Positions 26,552-34,669 of a stretch of 64,000 bases of DNA are shown in pieces (the first letter of the stretch is position 1; every line of letters starts with the position of its first letter). Below the pieces are notes generated by a model. The model worked only from the letters and a program-made list of their open reading frames with translations, made no database searches and was not told the origin of the DNA. The position numbers were made by a program, and so were the translations under genes. Origin of the DNA: Lachnospiraceae bacterium OM04-12BH (GTDB lineage Bacteria > Bacillota > Clostridia > Lachnospirales > Lachnospiraceae); the NCBI GenBank assembly GCA_003490145.1, contig QULQ01000002.1, positions 251,016-315,015 on the forward strand. The letters run 5' to 3'.

Positions 26552-27628
26552 ATGTTTTTGGAAAATTCTATAGCTAGGGAAGATATGGAAAATATTTATT
26601 GCAGAAATATAGACTGGAATTTGTTGCAGAATAGCAGAGTGCTCATCACCGGTGCATATGGAATGTTAGCCTCATATATTGCATTTTTTCTTATATATCT
26701 ATGTGAATATAAAAATATGAACATCCGAATTGTGCTGCAGGGAAGAAATATAGAAAAAGCGAAAAAGAGATTTGGAGAATTATTAAATAGAACATACATA
26801 GAGTATACAGCAATGGATCTTAATAAAGAGATCATGAATGAGGGAACTATAGATTATATTATTCATGCAGCAGGGGGAGCGAATCCCAGATTATATTCCA
26901 GTAAACCAGTTGAGGTGATAGAACCTAATGTAATTGGAACATATAATTTACTGGAGTATGCTAGAAAACATGGCAATAAGGGTTTTCTTATATTTAGTTC
27001 GGGAGATGTTTATGGAAAAGTGGATGAGCCAGAAAACATATCAGAAGAAACAGTAGGTAAAGTTGATCAATTAGATATTCATAGTTGTTATTCTGAAAGT
27101 AAAAGAATGGCGGAAACGATAGCGGTAAGTTATTTTAGGGAATATGGGATACCAATTAAGATATTACGTATAGGACATACATATGGACCAACTATGGATA
27201 TAAAAAATGACCCAAGGGTTTTTGCGTCATTTCTTAAATGTGTTCTTGAAAAAAGAAATATAGAAATGCTAAGTGATGGATTGACCAAAAGACCATTTTG
27301 TTATTTGGCAGATGCTGTGGCGGCATACTTTACTGTCTTGTTTAAAGGAGATGCTGGCGAGGCCTATAATATTTGCAATACAGGTGAGTTTATCAGTATG
27401 AGGGAACTGGCCAATATTGTTTTGACATTAGAAAAGGAAAAAAAATTAAAAGTTGTATATTTAGGCAGAGAATATGAAGATGGATATGTGGAGAATAAAG
27501 AAAATAAGGATAATAACCCTTCTGATAAAAAACTGAAGAGGTTAGGGTTTGAATATCATTTTACGACAGAAACTGGAATGGAAAGAACATATAAATTTCT
27601 TAAGGAGACAGAAATATGGAAAGATTGA
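26552..27628 (+). CDS. NAD-dependent epimerase/dehydratase (extended SDR)
   Basis: A 358-residue extended SDR acting on nucleotide sugars. The NAD loop is TGAYGMLA at residues 33-40, SSGDVYGK near 150 carries the catalytic serine or threonine position, YSESKRMAE near 178 gives Tyr and Lys, and RIGHTYGP follows. It resembles UDP-glucuronate decarboxylase and dTDP-glucose dehydratase-like enzymes, but the exact reaction cannot be read. GAGAGG precedes the ATG, one base after the VOC gene. Its end overlaps the radical SAM gene by 13 bases. Confidence 0.83.
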   Translation: MFLENSIAREDMENIYCRNIDWNLLQNSRVLITGAYGMLASYIAFFLIYLCEYKNMNIRIVLQGRNIEKAKKRFGELLNRTYIEYTAMDLNKEIMNEGTIDYIIHAAGGANPRLYSSKPVEVIEPNVIGTYNLLEYARKHGNKGFLIFSSGDVYGKVDEPENISEETVGKVDQLDIHSCYSESKRMAETIAVSYFREYGIPIKILRIGHTYGPTMDIKNDPRVFASFLKCVLEKRNIEMLSDGLTKRPFCYLADAVAAYFTVLFKGDAGEAYNICNTGEFISMRELANIVLTLEKEKKLKVVYLGREYEDGYVENKENKDNNPSDKKLKRLGFEYHFTTETGMERTYKFLKETEIWKD

Positions 27629-28647
27629 AGAACTATTATACAGAGTCAAAGCAGGTTTTAATGGATATTATTCCACTTGAAAGACCATTATGTTTATCGA
27701 TAGAACCAACCAATATATGTAATTTTAAATGTACAATGTGTTTTCATGGGAATAATGAATATGCTGAAGAAGCAAAACCATTAAAGAATATGGATATGGT
27801 GTGTTTCAGAAAGATAGTTAACGATATAAAAAATTGGGGAGGAAAGATTAAGTTAATTAAATTATATTCATTAGGGGAGCCTTTACTGCATCCATCAATA
27901 TGTGAGATGGTACGATTGATTAAAGAGGCTGATATTTGCAATCAGATAGAGATTACTACAAACGGATCATTGTTAACACCAGAGATTAGTGAAAAACTTG
28001 TTGAGTATGGACTGGATATTTTGCGAATTAGTGTATATGGTGCAGATGATGAACATATGAAGGAAATAACAAAATCAGTTTTTACTCCGAATGATATTAA
28101 GAAAAATGTTGAATTTTTGAAAGAATATAGAGATAGGCTGGGAAAAACGAAACCCGTAATACTGGCAAAAATGCTCAATACATACACAGATGAAAATCAA
28201 CGTTTTATTGATATGTATACTGATGTGGCAGATACAATAGGTATTGATGAACCATTTCATTTACCTAGCTGTGAAAATGACATATTTAAAAACTTGTATC
28301 ATGAGAAGGCAGGTCAGGCATTTGAGGGATCCATGGGAACAAATATATATAAGCAAGAAAAGGCTTGCAGATATCCATTTACTCATATGACAGTAAGAAA
28401 TGATGGAAGTTGTGTTGTATGTTGTGCAGATTGGTTAAAGGAGTTGTGCTACGGAAATGTAAACAAAAATACATTGAAAGAGATATGGGAGAGTAAGTCA
28501 TTATATGAAATAAGGTGTAAGATGCTTAAAACTAAAGGAAAGTGTTTTAAGGCATGTAATGGTTGTGAGATTCCTCTTAGGGATAGTGAAGAAGATAGTG
28601 TAGATAGCTTGCCGATAGAAACATTATCGTATAGGTATAATATTTAG
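27616..28647 (+). CDS. Radical SAM/SPASM protein
   Basis: A 343-residue radical SAM enzyme. The 4Fe-4S motif CNFKCTMC (CxxxCxxC) is at residues 35-42, with the GEPLLHPS motif near 95. A C-terminal SPASM-like region carries Cys in ACRYPF, CVVCC, ELCYGN and KACNGCE, enough for at least one auxiliary cluster. Radical SAM/SPASM proteins mature peptides, oxidise alcohols (as in butirosin-type aminocyclitol dehydrogenation) or modify sugars. No precursor peptide is visible here, so a sugar or cyclitol substrate is more likely. AAGGAG precedes the ATG, inside the end of the epimerase gene. Confidence 0.87.
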   Translation: MERLKNYYTESKQVLMDIIPLERPLCLSIEPTNICNFKCTMCFHGNNEYAEEAKPLKNMDMVCFRKIVNDIKNWGGKIKLIKLYSLGEPLLHPSICEMVRLIKEADICNQIEITTNGSLLTPEISEKLVEYGLDILRISVYGADDEHMKEITKSVFTPNDIKKNVEFLKEYRDRLGKTKPVILAKMLNTYTDENQRFIDMYTDVADTIGIDEPFHLPSCENDIFKNLYHEKAGQAFEGSMGTNIYKQEKACRYPFTHMTVRNDGSCVVCCADWLKELCYGNVNKNTLKEIWESKSLYEIRCKMLKTKGKCFKACNGCEIPLRDSEEDSVDSLPIETLSYRYNI

Positions 28648-28659
28648 GGAGGTAGATTA

Positions 28660-29637
28660 ATGTTTAAAGAAAAAATCAATAGTTGGAATAACTCAAAAAG
28701 GGATAAAGCATGTAAAATGAAATATTTACATGAACTTAATGATAGTATGATGCAGATAAGTGAGCTCAAGCAATTAATGGGTGGAAATTCTACAATAAGT
28801 TCAATTACTGTTGATGCGAGAGGGATTTATGAGACTTTGGATGAATCTCGAGGTAATATGAAAATGTACTTTGAGGAAAATGATTGTGAAGCAGCGCCAG
28901 TTGAGGTTATGTGCAGCCTTGATTATGAAAAAACTGAAACAGAGATGTTTCTGAATATTACTTCGGAAATTATGCATTCAGGATTTACTATGTTAGATAT
29001 TGGGGCGAATATAGGATGGTATACTTTACTTGCAAGCAATGTTTATCGTAAAGAGGGTGTAAATATTTATTCATTTGAACCTAGTCCTATAACGTGTAAA
29101 AGATTGAAGAAAAATATAGAATTGAACGAATTGCCGCAAACAAGAGCGTTTAATATTGGTTTATATAATGAAAAGGCGAGTCTGGAGTTTTATTATGATA
29201 TAGAGGGATCAGGAGGATCTTCTTTTGTTAATTTAAGAGAGAGGGAAAAGGTAAAAAAAATAGTAGTAGATGTTGAAAAATTAGATGATTTTGTAGAAAA
29301 AAATGGAATCCAGTCTATTGATTTTATCAAGTGTGATGTAGAAGGATCTGAACTATTTGTTTTTGAGGGGGGGAGGAAAGTATTAGAAAGAGATCAGCCA
29401 GTTATTTTTTCTGAAATGTTGAGAAAATGGTCGGCAAAATTTAATTACACGCCTAATGACATTATTCAATTAATGAAAGGTATTGGATATGAATGTTATG
29501 CGATAGAAGCAGAGAATAGGCTCAGATATTGTCCGATAGTCACAGAAGAAACAGTGGAAACTAATTATTATTTTTTGAACTTAGAAAAACATAGAGGAAT
29601 TATACAAAAGTATGGGGGACAGCATGAAGTACGCTAA
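28660..29637 (+). CDS. FkbM-family SAM methyltransferase
   Basis: A 325-residue protein with an FkbM methyltransferase domain from about residue 100. The SAM loop is LDIGANIGWYT, the acidic strand-2 end is FEPSPITCKRL, and FIKCDVEGSELFVF is the family signature. The first 100 residues are an uncharacterised helical extension. It would O-methylate a sugar hydroxyl with S-adenosylmethionine. GGGAGG precedes the ATG. Base composition is low here: one 60-base line near 28.7 kb has 25 percent G+C by hand count. Its end overlaps the pyruvyl transferase gene by 14 bases. Confidence 0.87.
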   Translation: MFKEKINSWNNSKRDKACKMKYLHELNDSMMQISELKQLMGGNSTISSITVDARGIYETLDESRGNMKMYFEENDCEAAPVEVMCSLDYEKTETEMFLNITSEIMHSGFTMLDIGANIGWYTLLASNVYRKEGVNIYSFEPSPITCKRLKKNIELNELPQTRAFNIGLYNEKASLEFYYDIEGSGGSSFVNLREREKVKKIVVDVEKLDDFVEKNGIQSIDFIKCDVEGSELFVFEGGRKVLERDQPVIFSEMLRKWSAKFNYTPNDIIQLMKGIGYECYAIEAENRLRYCPIVTEETVETNYYFLNLEKHRGIIQKYGGQHEVR

Positions 29638-30934
29638 TATTAGTATAGAGAGTGGATATGCTAAAAGTAAAGAAAGAAAAAATGCCATCAGAGTAGTTAA
29701 TATAGGGGATTATATACAGATAATAGCTATTGATAATCTATATAAAAAAATGGGTATAAGCAAAAGGGATATTGTGTATATAGAATATTATGATCTGTTT
29801 GATTATGACGGCGATGACGTGATATTACCATTTAGCTTTATCTATTTTAATCCATATTTTGGGGGGGGTAGAGCACTCAGGTTTTCACGCAAAATTCATC
29901 CGGTTTTTTTGAGTATTCATTGTATCAATGGTAGTTTCACAGATGATGAGTTAGGATATATACAAAGTCATGAACCGATCGGATGTAGGGACATCATGAC
30001 TCAAAAACTGTTAATAAACAATGGAATAGATGCTTACATTCATGGTTGTATGACTGCTACATTTGACAAAAGAGTTGATTCAAGTTATGCAAAGAATATT
30101 TATATTGTAGATATAGATGAAGAATTTAAAAAATTTTTACCTGAAGAGATAAAGAAGGACGGAATTACTGTATCACATCAAATATATGGAAATATTGATG
30201 AGTTGCTTAGGAGATATAACGTATGTACAATCAAGGAGTATGTTGAACAAAGATTAGAAATGTATAAGAGGTCTGCTAGATTAATTATTACATCACGTCT
30301 TCATTGTGCATTACCTTGTTTAGCAATGGGGATTCCAGTTATTTTTGAATGTAAGAATTATTTATCTCGTTTTTCATGTCTTGAAAAACTGATTCCTATC
30401 TATACTGAAGAAAAATGGAGAGATGTAGATTGGAATACTTTACCAGTGAATTGTGAATATATTAAGGATAAAATGATACAGTATTCGATTCAACGTATAC
30501 GAGATCAGATGATAAATACAACAATTAGAGAGGATATAGACAGATTTTGGGAAACGGATGTTGTTTATTATGAGAATTCATATATAGCCAATATAGATAA
30601 AAGTATTTTAAATAAATGGAAGAAAAATGATTATTTTGAGTATGGGATATGGGGAGTGACCCAGATAGCAGATGAAGTTTGTCAACACATAGATAATAAT
30701 TATCCTCATGCAAAGTTAAAAATGGTTATTGATGATTATCGAGAAATAGAATATAAGAATATAAAAAGTGTAAAATCAACGGAAATAAAGAATAATCCAC
30801 AAGTATTTATAATTGCAACGGGTAATTCGTCGAGTATAGCTGCTAGTATTATGTTTCAAGATCTATATGGAGAAGAGAAGGAAAAACATTATTGTTCAGT
30901 ATTTGATGGAAAATATAGTAATAACCTAGAGTAG
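29624..30934 (+). CDS. Polysaccharide pyruvyl transferase with extra C-terminal domain
   Basis: A 436-residue protein. Residues 1-300 are a polysaccharide pyruvyl transferase: NIGDYIQIIAIDNLY near the N terminus and SRLHCALPCLAMGIPV near 225 are the family's core motifs. It transfers pyruvate from phosphoenolpyruvate to a sugar as a ketal, adding negative charge. After a linker, residues about 335-436 form a second domain (YGIWGVTQIADEV, VIDDYREIEY, VFIIATGNSSS) with a Rossmann-like rhythm. ATG 29624 has GGGGG five bases upstream; the ATG at 29612 overlaps that site and is less likely. Confidence 0.83.
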   Translation: MKYANISIESGYAKSKERKNAIRVVNIGDYIQIIAIDNLYKKMGISKRDIVYIEYYDLFDYDGDDVILPFSFIYFNPYFGGGRALRFSRKIHPVFLSIHCINGSFTDDELGYIQSHEPIGCRDIMTQKLLINNGIDAYIHGCMTATFDKRVDSSYAKNIYIVDIDEEFKKFLPEEIKKDGITVSHQIYGNIDELLRRYNVCTIKEYVEQRLEMYKRSARLIITSRLHCALPCLAMGIPVIFECKNYLSRFSCLEKLIPIYTEEKWRDVDWNTLPVNCEYIKDKMIQYSIQRIRDQMINTTIREDIDRFWETDVVYYENSYIANIDKSILNKWKKNDYFEYGIWGVTQIADEVCQHIDNNYPHAKLKMVIDDYREIEYKNIKSVKSTEIKNNPQVFIIATGNSSSIAASIMFQDLYGEEKEKHYCSVFDGKYSNNLE

Positions 30935-30954
30935 ATTATTAAAGAGGATGAAAT

Positions 30955-31728
30955 ATGAAGGTTGTTTTATTGGCGGGAGGACTTGGAACACGCCTTTCAG
31001 AGGAAACAGAATATATACCTAAGCCAATGGTAGAAATTGGTGGTATGCCTATCTTATGGCATGTTATGAAGGAATATTCATATTATGGTTTTAATGACTT
31101 TATTATATGTGCAGGATATAAACAACACATTGTAAAAGAATGGTTTGCTGATTATTTTTTACATACGTCAGATATTACATTTGATTTTACTGCCGGAAAT
31201 AAAATGATTATACATAATCAGCACGCAGAACCATGGAAAGTGACAGTAGTAGATACTGGTTTAAATACTATGACAGGTGGACGTATTAAACGAGTAGAAC
31301 CCTATCTGAATGGGGAATCATTTATGATGACTTATGGTGATGGTGTATGTGATGTGAATATTAGTAACTTGCTAAACTTTCATAAGGAGCATGGAAAGAT
31401 GGCGACCTTGACTACTGTTCGTATGGAACAGGAAAAGGGAATATTAACAATAGCCGAGGATAACAGCGTTCGTTCTTTTAGAGAGAAAAAGAAGATTGAT
31501 AGAGAACCTATTAATGCAGGGTATATGGTACTAGAGCCAGATGTATTTAGGTATTTAACTGATGATGCATGTGTCTTTGAAAAAGATGTATTACCAATAC
31601 TGGCGGAACAGGGAGAACTGATGTCTTATAGTCATGAAGGCTTTTGGCAGTGCATGGATACAAAAAGGGAACAGCTTATTTTGGAAAATTTATGGACAAG
31701 TAATAGGGCACCATGGAAAAAATGGTAA
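30955..31728 (+). CDS. rfbF: Glucose-1-phosphate cytidylyltransferase
   Basis: A 257-residue nucleotidyltransferase that makes CDP-glucose from CTP and glucose-1-phosphate. LLAGGLGTRLSEETE and YIPKPMVEIGGMPILWH match RfbF/DdhA nearly word for word, as do YGDGVCDVN, FREKKKI and the INAGYMVLEPDVF region. Length equals the family. It begins the classical rfbF-H-G block, the first steps to CDP-3,6-dideoxyhexoses such as paratose, abequose, tyvelose, ascarylose and to yersiniose. GAGG lies before the ATG. Confidence 0.95.
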   Translation: MKVVLLAGGLGTRLSEETEYIPKPMVEIGGMPILWHVMKEYSYYGFNDFIICAGYKQHIVKEWFADYFLHTSDITFDFTAGNKMIIHNQHAEPWKVTVVDTGLNTMTGGRIKRVEPYLNGESFMMTYGDGVCDVNISNLLNFHKEHGKMATLTTVRMEQEKGILTIAEDNSVRSFREKKKIDREPINAGYMVLEPDVFRYLTDDACVFEKDVLPILAEQGELMSYSHEGFWQCMDTKREQLILENLWTSNRAPWKKW

Positions 31729-31742
31729 GAATGGGGAAGCAA

Positions 31743-33080
31743 ATGTTCGAAAATATGAATGAAGCAGAAGCTAGAGAATATATTTTAAATCAGGTTAAAG
31801 ACTATTGTGAAAAGTACCATGCAAAAAAGGAATTTCGTGAAGGGGATAGGATTCCTTATGCTTCCAGAGTATATGACAGTAATGAAATGTGCAAACTGGT
31901 TGATTCTGCATTGGAATTTTGGCTTACATCAGGCAGATATACAGAGCAATTTGAAATAGATTTTGCTAAATATCTAGGAATTCGCTATTGTTCTTTGGTT
32001 AATTCTGGATCTTCAGCTAATTTACTGGCATTTATGACGTTAACCTCGCCATTATTAAAAGAGCGCCAGATTCAGCGGGGAGATGAAATTATTACAGTTG
32101 CCGCTGGGTTTCCAACGACAGTTGCACCAATGATACAGTATGGTGCAATTCCTGTTTTTGTAGATGTTACTATTCCACAATACAATATCGATGTAGATAT
32201 GCTTGAAAAAGCTTTATCAGAGAAAACTAGGGCAGTCATGATCGCACATACACTTGGCAATCCTTTTGATTTAAAGGAAGTTAGTAGATTCTGCAAAGAA
32301 CATAATTTATGGCTGATTGAAGATAATTGTGATGCATTGGGATCAGAGTATATATTGGACGGTGAAATCAGATTAACAGGAACGATTGGTGATATTGGAA
32401 CTTCCAGCTTTTATCCACCTCATCACATGACAATGGGAGAAGGGGGAGCCGTATATACGGATAATCCATTGTTACATCGTATTATCAGATCACTTCGTGA
32501 CTGGGGAAGGGATTGTATATGCCCATCAGGTCATGACAATTTTTGCGGACATCGGTTTGACAGGCAGTATGGAGAATTGCCATTAGGTTATGACCATAAA
32601 TATGTGTATTCTCACTTTGGATATAATCTGAAGGCAACAGATATGCAGGCAGCCATAGGATGTGCCCAGCTTGAGAAGTTCCCTGAATTTGTAAAGAAAA
32701 GAAGAAAGAATTTTGAAAGATTACTCATGGGTCTGCAGGATGTGCAGGATAAATTGATTTTACCGGTTGCACAGTCAGATTCAAATCCAAGTTGGTTTGG
32801 TTTCATGATGACATGTAAAGAGGGAACAGAACGGGAGAAAGTTGTTCCTTATATTGAGAAGCATGGAGTACAGACAAGGATGCTTTTTGCAGGAAATTTA
32901 ATTAAACATCCTTGTTTTGATGAGCTGAGGAACAGGAAAGAAGAGTATCGTATAGTAGGAACATTGGAAAATACGGATCGTATTATGAAGGATACTTTCT
33001 GGGTTGGGGTTTACCCGGGAATGACAGAAGAAATGATTGACTATATGATAAAGGTAATAAAAGAGTCTCTTGAACAATAA
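31743..33080 (+). CDS. rfbH: CDP-4-dehydro-6-deoxyglucose 3-dehydrase (E1)
   Basis: A 445-residue PMP-dependent, [2Fe-2S]-containing C-3 deoxygenation enzyme. SGSSANLLAFMTL, AAGFPTTVAP, IEDNCDALGS and FYPPHHMTMGEGG are hallmark stretches. The second His of PPHH replaces the lysine of ordinary aminotransferases, and DWGRDCICPSG plus the following cysteines bind the cluster. It normally needs an E3 reductase (RfbI/DdhD), which I do not find in the window. The start at ATG 31743 has GGGGA five bases upstream; in-frame ATGs at 31713 and 31731 would begin inside or just after rfbF and lack that spacing. Confidence 0.93.
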   Translation: MFENMNEAEAREYILNQVKDYCEKYHAKKEFREGDRIPYASRVYDSNEMCKLVDSALEFWLTSGRYTEQFEIDFAKYLGIRYCSLVNSGSSANLLAFMTLTSPLLKERQIQRGDEIITVAAGFPTTVAPMIQYGAIPVFVDVTIPQYNIDVDMLEKALSEKTRAVMIAHTLGNPFDLKEVSRFCKEHNLWLIEDNCDALGSEYILDGEIRLTGTIGDIGTSSFYPPHHMTMGEGGAVYTDNPLLHRIIRSLRDWGRDCICPSGHDNFCGHRFDRQYGELPLGYDHKYVYSHFGYNLKATDMQAAIGCAQLEKFPEFVKKRRKNFERLLMGLQDVQDKLILPVAQSDSNPSWFGFMMTCKEGTEREKVVPYIEKHGVQTRMLFAGNLIKHPCFDELRNRKEEYRIVGTLENTDRIMKDTFWVGVYPGMTEEMIDYMIKVIKESLEQ

Positions 33081-33098
33081 AAGCAGTAAGGAAAGAAT

Positions 33099-34163
33099 AT
33101 GATAGATTTAGATTTTTACAAGGGTAAAAGAGTATTTATCACAGGACATACAGGATTTAAAGGCAGCTGGTTATGTGAAGTTTTACTGATGGCGGGGGCA
33201 GATGTGACGGGCTATGCATTAGAAGCTCCTACAGAACCAGCACTTTTCAATATTTTGTCTTTAGAAGATCGGATGAAATCCAATATTGGGGATATCAGGA
33301 ATTTGGAATATCTGAAGAAGTGTATGGATGAAGCACAACCGGAAATCGTGATCCATATGGCAGCCCAACCACTTGTAAGAGAGTCTTATAAAAATCCGGT
33401 TTATACCTATGATGTAAATGTCATGGGGACTGTAAATCTGTTAGAATGTGTGCGTATGACAGAATCAGTAAAATCTGTTATAAATGTGACCACGGACAAG
33501 GTTTATAAGAATAAGGAATGGGAGTGGGGATATCGGGAGAACGAAGAACTAAATGGATTTGATCCTTATTCCAATTCAAAATCTTGTTCAGAACTGGTAA
33601 CAGATAGCTATAAGAATTCATTTTTTCTTGAACGGGATATTGCGATGTCCACTATGCGGGCAGGCAATGTAATTGGTGGAGGAGATTTTGCAGCAGATCG
33701 TATTATACCAGATTGTGTCAGAGCGGCGATAAAAGGTGAGGATATTATTATTCGCAATCCACATTCGGTCAGACCATATCAGCATGTTTTGGAACCAGTG
33801 ATGGCATATCTTTTGGTGGCTCAGGAGCAGTATAAGAATCATGAATTGGCAGGGAACTATAATGTTGGACCCGATGAGGAAAACTGTTTGTCAACGGGGG
33901 ATATTGCGAGTTTGTTTTGTGCTAAGTGGAATGAAAAATCAGGAAATAATATTAAGTGGATTAACAAATGGGATGGTGGTCCACATGAGGCTAATTATCT
34001 CAAATTAGACTGCTCAAAAATAAAGCAGGTATTTCAATGGAAACCATTGATATCAGCAAATAAAATGCTTGAACTGACAGTAGAATGGTATTGGGAATGG
34101 ATAAATGATATCGAAGAATGCTCAGAAGAAACTAAATTTCAAATTATCAGTAATTATTTATAA
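33099..34163 (+). CDS. rfbG: CDP-glucose 4,6-dehydratase
   Basis: A 354-residue extended SDR converting CDP-glucose to CDP-4-keto-6-deoxyglucose. The NAD loop is FITGHTGFKGSW near residue 11, HMAAQPLVRESY is the RfbG signature, VTTDKVYKN holds the active-site threonine and DPYSNSKSC gives Tyr and Lys. MRAGNVIGGGDF and NYNVGPDEENC are also family-typical. It completes the three-gene CDP-dideoxyhexose block. No dedicated C-2 epimerase or 4-reductase (rfbE, rfbJ, rfbS) follows; a degenerate transposase does. Confidence 0.95.
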   Translation: MIDLDFYKGKRVFITGHTGFKGSWLCEVLLMAGADVTGYALEAPTEPALFNILSLEDRMKSNIGDIRNLEYLKKCMDEAQPEIVIHMAAQPLVRESYKNPVYTYDVNVMGTVNLLECVRMTESVKSVINVTTDKVYKNKEWEWGYRENEELNGFDPYSNSKSCSELVTDSYKNSFFLERDIAMSTMRAGNVIGGGDFAADRIIPDCVRAAIKGEDIIIRNPHSVRPYQHVLEPVMAYLLVAQEQYKNHELAGNYNVGPDEENCLSTGDIASLFCAKWNEKSGNNIKWINKWDGGPHEANYLKLDCSKIKQVFQWKPLISANKMLELTVEWYWEWINDIEECSEETKFQIISNYL

Positions 34164-34189
34164 ATTGGGAATAGAAGTATATTCAGGAC

Positions 34190-34577
34190 TAATAGGCAGA
34201 TTATGTAGTGAATTCGTGGAGCAGAATGCTGACCCTTGGTACAGACAGCCTGCCTATGTGAAAAGGAATTTTCGATTACTAGGATCAAAGCAAGGAAGAC
34301 CAAGTGCAACAGCAAAAGTTAATAAAAAACAAGAGAATTAGGATAATATCGATAGAATCGAAGTGGAGCGCACCTTCAGCCTGAGCAAACGAGGCTATGG
34401 TATAAATTGCATTACCACAAAACTGGGAAAACGCAGTTAACTTCTATCGCATTATTTGTATTCGTGACGAATCTGTTCAGGATCCAGAGGCGAATACTTC
34501 GTGTGTTTTTGTATCTGTTCCGATTCTGGTATGATAGGAGAAACTGTAAGAGTTGTAAGCTACAAATATCTGCTTAA
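34190..34577 (+). pseudogene. Degenerate IS1182-type transposase, C-terminal remnant
   Basis: Translated fragments match the end of IS1182/IS5-group DDE transposases. KRNFRLLGSKQGRPSAT is followed by a TAG at 34339-34341, then the same frame gives DNIDRIEVERTFSLSKRGYG and ITTKLGK. After a frame change near 34435-34440 it reads LTSIALFVFVTNLFRIQRR and stops at 34575. The ERTFSLSKR segment holds the catalytic glutamate region. At least two lesions make it non-functional. No clear terminal inverted repeats or target duplication are seen, and the start is arbitrary. From 34578 to 34669 I see no gene, only a small hairpin and the next ribosome site. Confidence 0.75.
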
Positions 34578-34618
34578 TCAGTAGACACTAGTTAGTAAAT
34601 AGTCAAAAAGGGCAAAAA

Positions 34619-34635
34619 GTATCTCAGGCAGATAC
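34619..34635 (+). repeat. Small hairpin downstream of the transposase remnant
   Basis: GTATCT and AGATAC form a perfect 6-bp stem with a CAGGC loop. No T-run follows, so it is not a standard terminator. It lies between the transposase remnant and the next gene and may be a leftover of the insertion sequence end, or chance. Confidence 0.3.
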
Positions 34636-34669
34636 GAAGGTTCTGGTAATGAGATAAGGAGTAGTTATA

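Noticed and set aside
34105-34341. Short plus-strand open frame overlapping the end of rfbG
   Set aside because: Its first part is out-of-frame rfbG and its second part matches a transposase C terminus that continues past the stop, so it is a relic and not a gene.
34524-34661. Imperfect direct repeat (TTCTGGTA-TGA-TA-GGAG at 34524 and 34641)
   Set aside because: Short and gapped, and one copy overlaps the TuaH-like gene's ribosome site. Not clear enough to call an insertion-site duplication.
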